A stretch of DNA of 32,870 nucleotides from an uncultured Parabacteroides sp. (GTDB lineage: Bacteria > Bacteroidota > Bacteroidia > Bacteroidales > Tannerellaceae), in the NCBI GenBank assembly GCA_946055095.1, contig CAMGEM010000005.1, positions 1 through 32,870 on the forward strand, written 5' to 3'. How positions within the stretch are numbered: the stretch's first letter is position 1; each line of letters opens with the position of its first letter. This document shows positions 8,391-18,204 of the stretch, piece by piece. The notes under the pieces are model-generated. The model was given only the letters and a program-made list of their open reading frames with translations, was not told where the DNA came from and made no database searches. The position numbers were made by a program, and so were the translations under genes.

Positions 8391-9598
8391 TGAACGAGGA
8401 ACGAGATAAATGGGATGAGGCCATTCAGGCCAAACTGTTCGACCACGAGGTGGAGCCAATGCCAGAAGATTGGGCAGCGATAGCCAACCGACTGCCCGAA
8501 AGGCAGCCTGTCGCCTTTCGTTATTGGTCAGCTGCCGCAGCCGCGGTCTTAGCCCTCGTTGTAGGCGGCGGTATCTACCTGTTCGAGCCAGATCCAGCGG
8601 TAGTTCGTCTGGCCGATGAGACAAGGGGCATGGGAACAGACACTCCTGCCGCTCCTGCCGCTGCGCCTTCTGTGCCGCCTATTTCAGCGGCTACCACACC
8701 TTCGGTCACCTCCTGGGTGGCCCAAGCCCATCCTTCCCGATCACTTCGGGCCTCCGCGCAACAACCTGTCGAGCAAGCCACGGCTCAGGAAACAGCCCAA
8801 ATAGCCGTGGTTGAGCCCTTACAGCGTGAGGAGGCTCCACAGGAAGAGGAGGCTCCTCAAACGCCGGTCGTCAGCCAACAACCTCGCACCAAAGCGGCTG
8901 ATGCCGCAGCACCCACACCCCTACAACCCGCTAAACAACGGAGATGGAGCTTTGGGATGGGAGCTGGCAACCTTTCGGTCGGGACATCACAACTGGTGCC
9001 GCACTATGTGACCAACAGCGCGGCTTTACGCAGTGAAAACCTGATGAGCATGAACACATGGGGTGCGATCAAAGAGGCCTCACCCAAGACGGATATCCAG
9101 CATCATACGCCTATCAGCTTTGGAGTTTCGGTAAGCCGACAGCTTTCCAACCGCTTCTATTTACAGACGGGATTGAATTATAGCTATCTGCGTTCGGAAT
9201 GGTCCACCAATGGCACCTACCACACCGAGACCGATCAACGTTTGCATTTCCTGGGATTGCCTCTCTCGATCGCCTATCGCATCGCCGAGTGGAACCGTTT
9301 CCTGTTCTATGCTTCTGCCGGAGGCATGGCTGAGGTCAATGTGGCAGGCAAACAACAGTTACAACTTTTCAGCGACGAGATCGCTATTGTTAAACAAACG
9401 GAACATATCCGCATGAAAGAATGGCTGTGGTCGGTGAATGGTAAAGTGGGGGTCAGCTATCCAATCATTCGGTTTGTGAGTGCCTTCGGAGAGGTCAGTG
9501 CCAACTATTATTTTGACAATGGCAGCACGATCGAGACCATTCATTCAGAGAAGCCGTTTACAATCGGGTTCAACATGGGATTCAGGTTGGGATTTTAA
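8387..9598 (+). CDS. dma: Dual membrane-spanning anti-sigma factor (Dma-type): cytoplasmic anti-sigma-like N-terminus, single TM, disordered linker, outer-membrane beta-barrel
   Basis: The ORF track gives 8057..9598, but the start is the ATG at 8387 in an ATGA overlap with the sigma stop (403 aa). Residues ~1-45 are cytoplasmic (WDEAIQAKLFDHEVEPMPEDWAAIANRLP), TM ~47-66 (WSAAAAAVLALVVGGGIYLF), linker ~67-186 rich in P/A/Q/E, then an OMP barrel (RRWSFGMGAGNLSVG ... SFGVSVSRQLSNRFYLQTGLNYSYLRSEW ... NMGFRLGF) ending in Phe. Confidence 0.85.
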   Translation: MMNEERDKWDEAIQAKLFDHEVEPMPEDWAAIANRLPERQPVAFRYWSAAAAAVLALVVGGGIYLFEPDPAVVRLADETRGMGTDTPAAPAAAPSVPPISAATTPSVTSWVAQAHPSRSLRASAQQPVEQATAQETAQIAVVEPLQREEAPQEEEAPQTPVVSQQPRTKAADAAAPTPLQPAKQRRWSFGMGAGNLSVGTSQLVPHYVTNSAALRSENLMSMNTWGAIKEASPKTDIQHHTPISFGVSVSRQLSNRFYLQTGLNYSYLRSEWSTNGTYHTETDQRLHFLGLPLSIAYRIAEWNRFLFYASAGGMAEVNVAGKQQLQLFSDEIAIVKQTEHIRMKEWLWSVNGKVGVSYPIIRFVSAFGEVSANYYFDNGSTIETIHSEKPFTIGFNMGFRLGF

Positions 9599-9651
9599 GA
9601 GCATAAAAATGAATCAATAAAAATAGTATCATTATTAAACAACAAGAGAAA

Positions 9652-10419
9652 ATGAAAGTATTTAAGTGGATGGGCACGCTCGCAGTAGCTGTGTCATTAT
9701 TAACCTCCTGTTTAGGAGAGTCAGACAACCGCTTCACTCGTCAAGGATTTGCGGTAGCAGGTGTATCTGAGAAGAGTTACAAAACGGTGTTATATACCTC
9801 TTATGGCCCCATGTATTCCGCCAACCTGATGTCGCAGGTGGTTGATGGCGCTTGTTACACGGTTCAGTATGAGGTGGATCTGAACGCTCCTGAGAACAAG
9901 ACCCAGACCATGGATTACTACACGGCAACCATCACGGTGTTTGATGAGGTCAGCAAGGGCAACACGGTCTTCTATAATGTCCCCGATACCACGACGATGA
10001 TGGCAGAAGAGCAAGTAGTGACCAACGTGGCAGGTTTCACCGGTGAGGTGGGTGGCTACCTGAACGGCTACCTGTTCCTCAATGCGACATTGAACGAGCT
10101 GAAGGAGCAAAAGAACAACTTCACGCTCTACTGGGATCGTAGCAAGGAGGCAGAAGAGAACAGCGAAGGCATTCCTACCTATACCCTGTTCTTACGTGTC
10201 GTGAAGATCGCTGATGGCACGGGTTCGGCAGCAACCTCCACCAATGAGATCCGGGCTTATCGCCTGAAAGAGGTGATCGACGCTGTCAACAAGACAGAGG
10301 CTGAGAAAGGCTCTGATCGTTTCAACCTCCGGATCAACTACATCAAAGAGGCCTCTGAGGAGGGCAAACCGAGCTGGGACAAGTACGATTATCAGTTCGC
10401 TGTTTACAAGGAATCCTAA
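9652..10419 (+). CDS. nigD: NigD-family lipoprotein
   Basis: 255 aa; lipobox SLLTSCLG; YGPMYSANL, YTVQYEVDLNAPEN, NNFTLYWDRS, ending YDYQFAVYKES, resemble NigD-like proteins; sits directly after the sigma/anti-sigma pair. Confidence 0.75.
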   Translation: MKVFKWMGTLAVAVSLLTSCLGESDNRFTRQGFAVAGVSEKSYKTVLYTSYGPMYSANLMSQVVDGACYTVQYEVDLNAPENKTQTMDYYTATITVFDEVSKGNTVFYNVPDTTTMMAEEQVVTNVAGFTGEVGGYLNGYLFLNATLNELKEQKNNFTLYWDRSKEAEENSEGIPTYTLFLRVVKIADGTGSAATSTNEIRAYRLKEVIDAVNKTEAEKGSDRFNLRINYIKEASEEGKPSWDKYDYQFAVYKES

Positions 10420-10423
10420 ACGA

Positions 10424-10453
10424 AAAAGAGGGTGGTCTCCCACCCTCTTTTTT
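10424..10453. terminator. Intrinsic terminator (bidirectional) AAAGAGGGTGG-TCTC-CCACCCTCTTTTTT
   Basis: Perfect 11-bp stem with T tract on + and A tract on the other side; sits between convergent genes. Confidence 0.9.
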
Positions 10454-10476
10454 GTTACCATCCGATAAGCGCCTTA

Positions 10477-11313
10477 CTACTCACCCGTGGCATGGCCCAA
10501 TTTCTGATTTAAATAATCCATCTTTTTCGCAGATTTGGCCTTGAGCGTCTCCATCGCATGAATATCACTTAAGACCGTGGCTAAATCAAAGGTTTTCACG
10601 ATAGCCTCCTTATCCGCGTCGGCCATATAAATGGTATAGGGTTTTCCGCCCTTGTACTCCACCTTGATTCGCTCCTTCGCGTTGGCATAGATCAGTTTAA
10701 CCGCCGACTCACAATGTTCTCCTTTATAGGTCACCACCTCTGTTGTCTGTCCTAAATCCGTAAAACGGTAGTTCAAGCCGCCATCAAAAGGAATCGTCGC
10801 AGTCTCCGCCTCTTGTCCATCCTTCGTAGAGAGCCTGACGCTGGTGTGCTCGATCGGCTTACCGCCATAAAAGACACTGGCCAAATACATCTCACCCTCC
10901 TCATTGACACCACACCGCACATAGCAACGTTGCACATTGCGCTCAATGGTCTGTCGCTTCCAGATGTAATGGCCAATCTCCTCATAGGCGGAATCCTTCT
11001 CGAAAACAAAGCCCGCTTTGAGTCCGACCAACTCCTCCCTCTTGATCGGCAACACACTATCACAGAAAGCGATATTGCGCTCCGCCTCCTTCCACTCTAC
11101 CTGACGCATCAAGTTCAGCGCCTGGCGTAACACCGTGACCTCCTTCGGATAGAGCATTTTAATACTGTCGATCTCATTCTTCGCACCAAAAAACTCATTG
11201 CGTTCATAGAGAGCTTGCGCCTGAGCCAAACGCTCCTCGGCCGCTCTCCGATCACCCTCACAAGCGGTCAGCAAAGCAGCCACTAACGGGATATAAATCG
11301 CTATCTTTTTCAT
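10477..11313 (-). CDS. Conserved hypothetical lipoprotein
   Basis: 278 aa; MKKIAIYIPLVAALLTACEGD lipobox followed by a helical stretch; no recognised catalytic motif. Confidence 0.75.
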   Translation of the reverse strand: MKKIAIYIPLVAALLTACEGDRRAAEERLAQAQALYERNEFFGAKNEIDSIKMLYPKEVTVLRQALNLMRQVEWKEAERNIAFCDSVLPIKREELVGLKAGFVFEKDSAYEEIGHYIWKRQTIERNVQRCYVRCGVNEEGEMYLASVFYGGKPIEHTSVRLSTKDGQEAETATIPFDGGLNYRFTDLGQTTEVVTYKGEHCESAVKLIYANAKERIKVEYKGGKPYTIYMADADKEAIVKTFDLATVLSDIHAMETLKAKSAKKMDYLNQKLGHATGE

Positions 11314-11365
11314 CTTCGACCTTTCTCATTTACTGTATGTCCGCGAAAGTACATGAAAATTTGCG

Positions 11366-11373
11366 TATCTTTG
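11366..11373 (+). promoter_or_regulatory. Putative -7 element TATCTTTG upstream of the CCA nucleotidyltransferase
   Basis: Exact TAnnTTTG match ~44 nt before the ATG; no clear -33 TTTG found. Confidence 0.4.
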
Positions 11374-11416
11374 CGGCAATTAGGGTTCATTTTAAAAGCG
11401 AACAGTATTTTAAACT

Positions 11417-12847
11417 ATGTATATTAGCGAAGAAGAGATATTGGATCACCTCAACACCAAGCCCTTTCGACTCATTGCTGAGGCGGCGGACGAGTTGGGC
11501 GTGGAGGCCTATGTGATAGGTGGGTATGTGCGAGACCTCTTTCTGAATCGTCATTCAAAAGATATTGACATCGTAGCCGTTGGAAGCGGCATTGAGCTGG
11601 CCAAAAAGGTAGCACATAAGTTCGGACGCAAGGTATCGCTTTCCGTATTCAAGAACTTTGGAACCGCACAGGTGAAATGTGATGACTTGGAATTGGAGTT
11701 TGTCGGTGCCCGCAAGGAATCATACAGCCATGACAGTCGGAAGCCGGTGGTGGAGAATGGCTCCTTGGAGGACGACCAAAACCGCAGAGACTTCACGATC
11801 AACGCCATGGCCCTATGCCTGAATGCCGATCGGTATGGAGAGTTGGTGGATCCATTTGGCGGGATTGATGACCTGGAGGACTTGACGATCCGTACACCGC
11901 TTGATCCGGATATTACCTTTAGTGATGACCCTTTGCGCATGATGCGAGCCATTCGCTTCGCCACGCAGCTGGGCTTTTTCATCGAGCCAGACACCTTTGA
12001 GGCCATCGAACGCAACAAGGCACGCATCGAGATCATCTCCCGCGAGCGTATCGTGGACGAGTTGAACAAGATCATACTCTCCCCCAAGCCCTCCTACGGC
12101 TTTGAGCTGTTAGACCAATGCGGGTTGTTAGACTATATCTTCCCTGAATTGACAGCCTTGAAAGGGGTAGAGACCAAAGAAGGCATTGGCCATAAAGATA
12201 ACTTCGCCCATACCCTGATGGTCTTGGACCGCTTGAGCCGCACGACCGACAAACTTTGGCTACGATGGAGCGCCCTGTTCCATGATATAGCCAAGCCCGC
12301 CACGAAACGATTTGACAACCGATTGGGATGGACGTTCCACAACCATAATTTCATCGGCGAGAAAATGATTCCCGGCATCTTCCGGAAGATGAAACTGCCG
12401 ATGAACGAGAAGATGAAGTATGTACAGAAAATGGTGAGCCTTCACATGCGCCCGATCGCCTTGTCAGACAATGAGGTGACCGACTCCGCCATTCGCCGTT
12501 TGCTGTTCGACGCAGGGGATGACATCGACGATCTGATGCTGCTTTGCGAAGCGGACATCACCAGCAAGAACCCGGACAAGGTGCGCCGCTTCTTGGAGAA
12601 TTTCCGAGAGGTGAGGGCTAAGTTGGCGGAGATAGAGGAGAAAGACCGTGTGCGCAATTTCCAACCACCCATCAGTGGCGAGGAGATCATGCAACTCTTC
12701 GGATTGACCCCCTCCCGCCCGGTAGGTGTCTTGAAAGAGGCGATCAAGAATGCCATACTCGATGGCGTGATCCCCAACGAGTATGAGCCGGCCAAAGCCT
12801 TCCTCTTGGAGAAGGCGGCTGAGATGGGAATCACCCCTATAGCCTAA
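11417..12847 (+). CDS. CCA tRNA nucleotidyltransferase / poly(A) polymerase family with HD domain
   Basis: 476 aa; [62 protein letters not shown] (HD). Confidence 0.93.
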   Translation: MYISEEEILDHLNTKPFRLIAEAADELGVEAYVIGGYVRDLFLNRHSKDIDIVAVGSGIELAKKVAHKFGRKVSLSVFKNFGTAQVKCDDLELEFVGARKESYSHDSRKPVVENGSLEDDQNRRDFTINAMALCLNADRYGELVDPFGGIDDLEDLTIRTPLDPDITFSDDPLRMMRAIRFATQLGFFIEPDTFEAIERNKARIEIISRERIVDELNKIILSPKPSYGFELLDQCGLLDYIFPELTALKGVETKEGIGHKDNFAHTLMVLDRLSRTTDKLWLRWSALFHDIAKPATKRFDNRLGWTFHNHNFIGEKMIPGIFRKMKLPMNEKMKYVQKMVSLHMRPIALSDNEVTDSAIRRLLFDAGDDIDDLMLLCEADITSKNPDKVRRFLENFREVRAKLAEIEEKDRVRNFQPPISGEEIMQLFGLTPSRPVGVLKEAIKNAILDGVIPNEYEPAKAFLLEKAAEMGITPIA

Positions 12848-15800
12848 CCACCTCCACCTTACTGCTTGAGCTGTGTCCCTCCTGGATCACCTGGATCTGT
12901 ACGGGGATACGCTCTCGCAACTCCTCCACATGGCTGATGAGACCTACCTGACGATGGTTATGTTTGTGCAACATCCGCAGGGTCTGTACAGCCTGCTGGA
13001 GATGCTCCTCGCTGAGGGTGCCAAAACCCTCGTCGATAAAGAGTGTATCCACCTTGAGATCCGCTGAAATATCAGACAACGCCAATGCCAAGGAGAGCGA
13101 CACCAAGAAGCTCTCACCACCCGAAAGGGTGCTTGCCATCCGGCGAGTATAACCTTGATAGGCATCCTCCAACGAAATGATAAAGGTGCCAGGCACTACC
13201 TGCAATTGATAGCGATTGGTCAGCATTTGCAGATAGTGATTAGCCGCATGGATCAAATGGCCCAACACATAGCTTTGCGCTATCTTCCGGAAACGTTGCC
13301 CATCCGCACTGCCCAACAGCTCATTGAGCCTACTCCACCGTGTATAGAGGAGTTTACGTTTTTCCGCCTCCTCCATCAAATGCAGCTGGTTGCTTCTGTT
13401 TTGCGCATCTCGCTCCAACTGACTCCGAAGCGTTCCTTTCCGCACCAGACTATCCTTCAAAGCCTGCTCCTGCTGGGCCAATAACGACTCCAAGTAGGCC
13501 GGTTGCGTCTCTTCCTCCGTCATCGGCGGCTTTTGCGCAGCCAGCGCAGTCTGATCCTGCTGAATCTGACGCAATGCGGATTCCCGTTCCACCCGCAACT
13601 GTCGGATAGCCTCATTCGCCCGGCTCTTTTCGGCAATCCATGTGGGAGCATACTGATCCAACTCCGCCAACCGGGTCAACGTATATTCGGGATGAGCCTC
13701 CACATAGCGATCCAACTCCGCTTGCAACCGCTCCTGTTGCTGTTGGTTATTGGCCGCCTGATCCAAGGCTGAGCGCAAATCCGCATAGAACTGGTTCCAC
13801 TCCGCCACAGGTTGCTTTACGTTAGCTTCGCCCACTACCGGCAAATCCTGCCAAGCGGGTTGACAACGCCAAACCTCCTGCCGGATCGTCTCAACCTGCT
13901 CCAGCAGCTCCCGCAAACGGCTCTCCTCTTGCGCAACCTGTTGTTCCTCCTGTTGCCAGCGCATATAGCGTTCAGACGCTTCCCTCAACTGACGCAAGAA
14001 CTCCTCTGGATGGGTTGACCAGACCGCCTGCCAAGCCGGGACAGCCTCCAACATAGCCTCCATTCTTTCCGCTGTCTGTTGAGCCTGTGTTTGATGAGTC
14101 GCTAACTGACTACGATGATTCTCCAAGCTCTTGGCCACCAAGGCCACTGAACGATCACACTTAGCCAACTTTTGCTGCATCGCCTCATGCGCCTTACGAG
14201 CCTTTTCTAAGGCCTGACGAACCTGCTCCACCACCTCTCGCTCAAAACGTTCAGCCGCCTCGATCTGTCGATCGGTGGCCGACTGCCTGGCCGTGAGGAT
14301 CCGCTCATAATCGGCCAAGGTTTGCATGGTCTGCTCATTCACCTCCGTTATATGGCACTGTTGGCAATCAGACACGCTACGTTCCGCTTTCGCTTGAAGA
14401 GCCACTCGCTCCTTTTCGAGTGCTCTCTGCCGCTCCTCTGCCAACTCCTGTTGCAAGATGTATGCTGAACTGACCTTCGCCAACCGCTCCTGTTGCTCCT
14501 CCATCTGCTTTTGAGCCGCTCGCAACTGCGCCTCCACCTCCCGATAAGCCTGATCCCATACGGCCTCATGCGGAAGCGGATCTGGAATCACCTGCCCACA
14601 GACCGGACAATGATCCCCCGCCTTCAATTGCGCCCGCATCGCTTTCGCCCACTTGTCGATGGTGCGTTTCTGCGCCTCCCAATGCTGTTGACAAGTGGCG
14701 AAGAAGGATTTATATTGCGCGTCCAACTGCTGTTCCACGACCTGCTGACGAGCCAACTCCGCTTGCTTGGCCACACAAGCCGCTGCCTCCTGCTCATGCT
14801 GAGCCAGGAGCTGCTTCGCCTCCATCCAAGCCTGCAAGCTATGCTTTGCGTTGTTGAGTAAGAGTCTCTTTTGGTTGCATAGCTCTTTCGTCTGGCGTAA
14901 AGCTGGCAGGCCCATCTGCTCGAACACCTGCTGCTGAGCCATTAGTTGATCCTGTAGATCCGCTACCTGCCGCTGGGCTTCTCCCGCCTTGGCCTGTACC
15001 TTCTCCCACTCGACTTGCAGCGATTGCCCCTGTGCCGTTTCTTGCGCAATCTCATGGGTCAACCGCTGAGCTGCCTCTTTCAGCTGCCTCCATTGGGCGA
15101 CCTTCTCCGCGATCACCTGACTCTGCGCATAGACCGGGGCTTTCTCCCCCTCCGCTCGCAAGGCCAACCGCAGCTGCTCCACCTGCGCCTGACACGCCAT
15201 TCGCTGACGTTGCCATCCACACAACCCTTGCGATAGGCGCAGATAAACGGACTGTTTCTTTTGAAGTTCCTGCTGCCATACGGCTGCTTGCGACACACAC
15301 AGCCGCCAATTACGTGCTAACGCACGCACCTCAATCGTCTCTTTCCATGCGCTTACCTCCTGCTCTTGCCGACGGAAATCGGCTGACTCCATCTGGCTGA
15401 CGATCGCTGCCCGTCGCTCCTCAGCAATCTTTCGCTTCTGGCTCAAAGCCTCAAACTGCGTCAACCAATCTCGTTTGCGCAGCGTTACAGCCTTCGCCGT
15501 TTGCAGCTGTTCGATCGATAAATCCAACTGCCTCAACTGCTCCTGGTAGTCGGCAATCTCCGCTTCGGAAAATAGCTGAACCGCCTCTACCTCCTGTCTT
15601 TTCAGCTGATAATCGACCTCTTTCTGACGGGTTATCTCATAGATCTTCCGGCCAATCCGCGCATAAGCCTCCATGCCGGTAATCTTCTCCAAGATAATCG
15701 CCTTCTCATTGTCGTTACTATTGAGGAAACGGGTGAACTCTCCCTGCGCCAATAGCGTAGTTCGGCAGAACTGGCCAAAGTCTAAACCGACAGCCCTTTG

Positions 15801-16247
15801 AATAGCCGCTTTTACCTCCTGTACCCGGGTCAGTAACTGCCCCGTTCGCACATTCAACAAACTCCACTGCCTATCCTGTAATTTGGCATTCTCCCGTTTA
15901 CGCGCACGAGCCACGCTCCATTGCGCCTCATACGTCACCCCATCACTTCCCTCGAAGCTGAGTTTCACATAGGCCTCTCCTGTATGCTGACGCATCAACT
16001 GACGAGGGTCTTTGATGGAAAGCGAGTCTTTCACCTCATCAAACCTACCCTCCATCTTCAGGTTTCTCATCCGAGGGGTATCGTCATACAACGCCAAGCA
16101 GATCGCATCAAGCAAGGTTGATTTGCCCGACCCGGTTTTTCCTGAGATCAAGAACACCTCGCTATCTACCAATGGAGCTGCTTCGAAATCAACCGTCGCA
16201 TCCTCAATCGAGGCAATGTTATGCAATGTGAGCTGTTTTAATTTCAT
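12837..16247 (-). CDS. sbcC: SbcC-like exonuclease subunit (AAA/SMC-type ATPase)
   Basis: 1136 aa; [21 protein letters not shown] Walker A, long coiled coil with zinc hook [23 protein letters not shown] signature and [12 protein letters not shown] Walker B. Confidence 0.93.
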   Translation of the reverse strand: MKLKQLTLHNIASIEDATVDFEAAPLVDSEVFLISGKTGSGKSTLLDAICLALYDDTPRMRNLKMEGRFDEVKDSLSIKDPRQLMRQHTGEAYVKLSFEGSDGVTYEAQWSVARARKRENAKLQDRQWSLLNVRTGQLLTRVQEVKAAIQRAVGLDFGQFCRTTLLAQGEFTRFLNSNDNEKAIILEKITGMEAYARIGRKIYEITRQKEVDYQLKRQEVEAVQLFSEAEIADYQEQLRQLDLSIEQLQTAKAVTLRKRDWLTQFEALSQKRKIAEERRAAIVSQMESADFRRQEQEVSAWKETIEVRALARNWRLCVSQAAVWQQELQKKQSVYLRLSQGLCGWQRQRMACQAQVEQLRLALRAEGEKAPVYAQSQVIAEKVAQWRQLKEAAQRLTHEIAQETAQGQSLQVEWEKVQAKAGEAQRQVADLQDQLMAQQQVFEQMGLPALRQTKELCNQKRLLLNNAKHSLQAWMEAKQLLAQHEQEAAACVAKQAELARQQVVEQQLDAQYKSFFATCQQHWEAQKRTIDKWAKAMRAQLKAGDHCPVCGQVIPDPLPHEAVWDQAYREVEAQLRAAQKQMEEQQERLAKVSSAYILQQELAEERQRALEKERVALQAKAERSVSDCQQCHITEVNEQTMQTLADYERILTARQSATDRQIEAAERFEREVVEQVRQALEKARKAHEAMQQKLAKCDRSVALVAKSLENHRSQLATHQTQAQQTAERMEAMLEAVPAWQAVWSTHPEEFLRQLREASERYMRWQQEEQQVAQEESRLRELLEQVETIRQEVWRCQPAWQDLPVVGEANVKQPVAEWNQFYADLRSALDQAANNQQQQERLQAELDRYVEAHPEYTLTRLAELDQYAPTWIAEKSRANEAIRQLRVERESALRQIQQDQTALAAQKPPMTEEETQPAYLESLLAQQEQALKDSLVRKGTLRSQLERDAQNRSNQLHLMEEAEKRKLLYTRWSRLNELLGSADGQRFRKIAQSYVLGHLIHAANHYLQMLTNRYQLQVVPGTFIISLEDAYQGYTRRMASTLSGGESFLVSLSLALALSDISADLKVDTLFIDEGFGTLSEEHLQQAVQTLRMLHKHNHRQVGLISHVEELRERIPVQIQVIQEGHSSSSKVEVVRL

Positions 16248-16258
16248 AGGTCATTCGC

Positions 16259-17434
16259 TTATTCCTCCCGCTCCTCCGCTTGAAGCTGGGTCAAGGTCTC
16301 TTTAAACAAGGAGACCAAATCCTCCTCGAAGTCGATCCCCTTATCTTTCGCGTACAACGTGGCAATGTCTAATGGGCTGAGTTGTTGAATCTCGGCGGTC
16401 GTGAACATACGTCCTCCCTCACTGTCCGACTTGCGTTCCTTCCGTTGCGCCTGAATCAAGCAGAATCGGCAAGTCTTCCCCTCCGCAATCGAAGCGGCCT
16501 CCATCTGGGCTCCGGGAGGCAAAAAGTCGTCCACCTCCACACGCAGTCGGATATAACCAGGTTGCTCATCGGGGAAAGCTTGGAAGAGGGATTTGACGTT
16601 GTCCCAATCAGCAGCCTCCGAAACAGGCAGGGTAATCAGCGGCCGAGGATTCATCATCTCAATCGCCTCAACACGCGGTGCATCCCCGTGGTGATCAAGC
16701 TCCACCCATGACACGGAATGCGGATAGCACTCATCAAAATGAACCGGCAAAGGCGAACCACAATAGCGTGCCCGACCCTCGCTGCCTCTCACCTCCTGCG
16801 CATGGTGGATATGCCCCAAGGCCAAGTAGTCATAACCGGATCCAAAAAGCGAGAGATCCCATCCCTCGATACCTCCGACAGCTTCACCCTCAGCATCCGC
16901 ATGGCCCGTAGCGTCGCTTCCCGACACATAGGTATGAGCCGTTAAGATCACCGGCAATCGCTCCGGGTTACGTTCAGCCACCCGATCCAAGAGCCGCTGG
17001 AAAAAACCTTCCGGCAGATTGCGCTCATGCACATAAGGCACACCCACTACAAACCCTTTGCCTGGAAGTTCTACGATATAATGGTCTGGCGACTCTTCCC
17101 GGTTCACTAACCCAATGGCTATCACGCCCAAGGCCTCCCAAGCCGTCCGAAAGATCTCATGGCGAGTAGCGCTGTCGTGATTGCCCGCCAACAACAGGAT
17201 CTTCATAGCCGGAGCCGCCGCACGAATACGCATCAAGGCATTGATAAACAGTTGTTGCGTGGCGGCATTCGGTTGTACCGTGTGATACACATCTCCGCAG
17301 AGCAAGAAAAGATCGGGCTGTCGCTCCGCTACGATACGAGTGATCTGATCCAGCATCGCCTGTTGCTCTTCGCTCCGATCGTAGTTATAGAGGGTATGCC
17401 CCAAATGCCAATCGCTGGTATGCAAGACCTTCAT
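16259..17434 (-). CDS. sbcD: SbcD-like exonuclease subunit (metallophosphoesterase)
   Basis: 391 aa; KVLHTSDWHLGHTLY, LFLLCGDVYH, LAGNHDS, HTYVSG, LALGHIHHAQ. Confidence 0.94.
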   Translation of the reverse strand: MKVLHTSDWHLGHTLYNYDRSEEQQAMLDQITRIVAERQPDLFLLCGDVYHTVQPNAATQQLFINALMRIRAAAPAMKILLLAGNHDSATRHEIFRTAWEALGVIAIGLVNREESPDHYIVELPGKGFVVGVPYVHERNLPEGFFQRLLDRVAERNPERLPVILTAHTYVSGSDATGHADAEGEAVGGIEGWDLSLFGSGYDYLALGHIHHAQEVRGSEGRARYCGSPLPVHFDECYPHSVSWVELDHHGDAPRVEAIEMMNPRPLITLPVSEAADWDNVKSLFQAFPDEQPGYIRLRVEVDDFLPPGAQMEAASIAEGKTCRFCLIQAQRKERKSDSEGGRMFTTAEIQQLSPLDIATLYAKDKGIDFEEDLVSLFKETLTQLQAEEREE

Positions 17435-17449
17435 GCCGCCATTCTCCCC

Positions 17450-18187
17450 TTATTGCAGCGCACGAATACGCAGCTCAATGCCACTGCCCTCCAGCAAGGC
17501 CGGTAAGGTCTCAGCCACAGGAGTCTGACTATAATGGTAGGGATAGAACACCTTGGGCTTGATCACCCGAGCCGCACGAGCCGCCTGCTCCGGTGTCATG
17601 GTATAGGGCTGGTTCACGGGCAGGAAAGCCACATCTATATCCTTCAGATTGCTCAGTTCTGGAATGTCCTCTGTATCACCAGCCACATAGACCCGAAAAC
17701 CGTCAAAATCGAGCACATAACCGTTGTCTCTATTTTTCGGATGAAATTTGTCTCTTCCTTCGGTCGTATTATAAGCAGGCACAGCTTCAATCTTGATTCC
17801 CTGCCACGTCTTCGTGTCGCCATTACGCATCACCTGCGCCTTGGGATTCTCCACCTGCTCGGCAGCCGCAGGATTGGCGATCACCGTCGTTCCCTCCTTG
17901 CGCAACGCCTCGATCGCCTTCAGATCCAAATGATCGCCATGCGCATGACACACCAGAATCAAGTCGGCCTTGGGGAAGGCACTATAATCGGCATACTCCG
18001 AAACAGGATCGATCTGAATCTGTTTTCCATCATAGCTCATAGCCAAACTACCATGACGCACAAACGTAATGGTCAACTCCTTGCCTGCGGGCGTACGGAA
18101 ACGATCCGAAGCGAAATCTGCCGCCATCACACCAATGGTCATACACAATCCCAAACACACACTTACAGCTTTACTCCAACACATCAT
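17450..18187 (-). CDS. Secreted MBL-fold metallo-hydrolase (UlaG-like)
   Basis: 245 aa; signal peptide-like N-terminus (KAVSVCLGLCMTIGVMAAD); LVCHAHGDHLD (HxHxDH), YVAGDTEDIPEL, YPYHYS. Confidence 0.87.
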   Translation of the reverse strand: MMCWSKAVSVCLGLCMTIGVMAADFASDRFRTPAGKELTITFVRHGSLAMSYDGKQIQIDPVSEYADYSAFPKADLILVCHAHGDHLDLKAIEALRKEGTTVIANPAAAEQVENPKAQVMRNGDTKTWQGIKIEAVPAYNTTEGRDKFHPKNRDNGYVLDFDGFRVYVAGDTEDIPELSNLKDIDVAFLPVNQPYTMTPEQAARAARVIKPKVFYPYHYSQTPVAETLPALLEGSGIELRIRALQ

Positions 18188-18204
18188 GATCTATCGTTTT
18201 AAAG

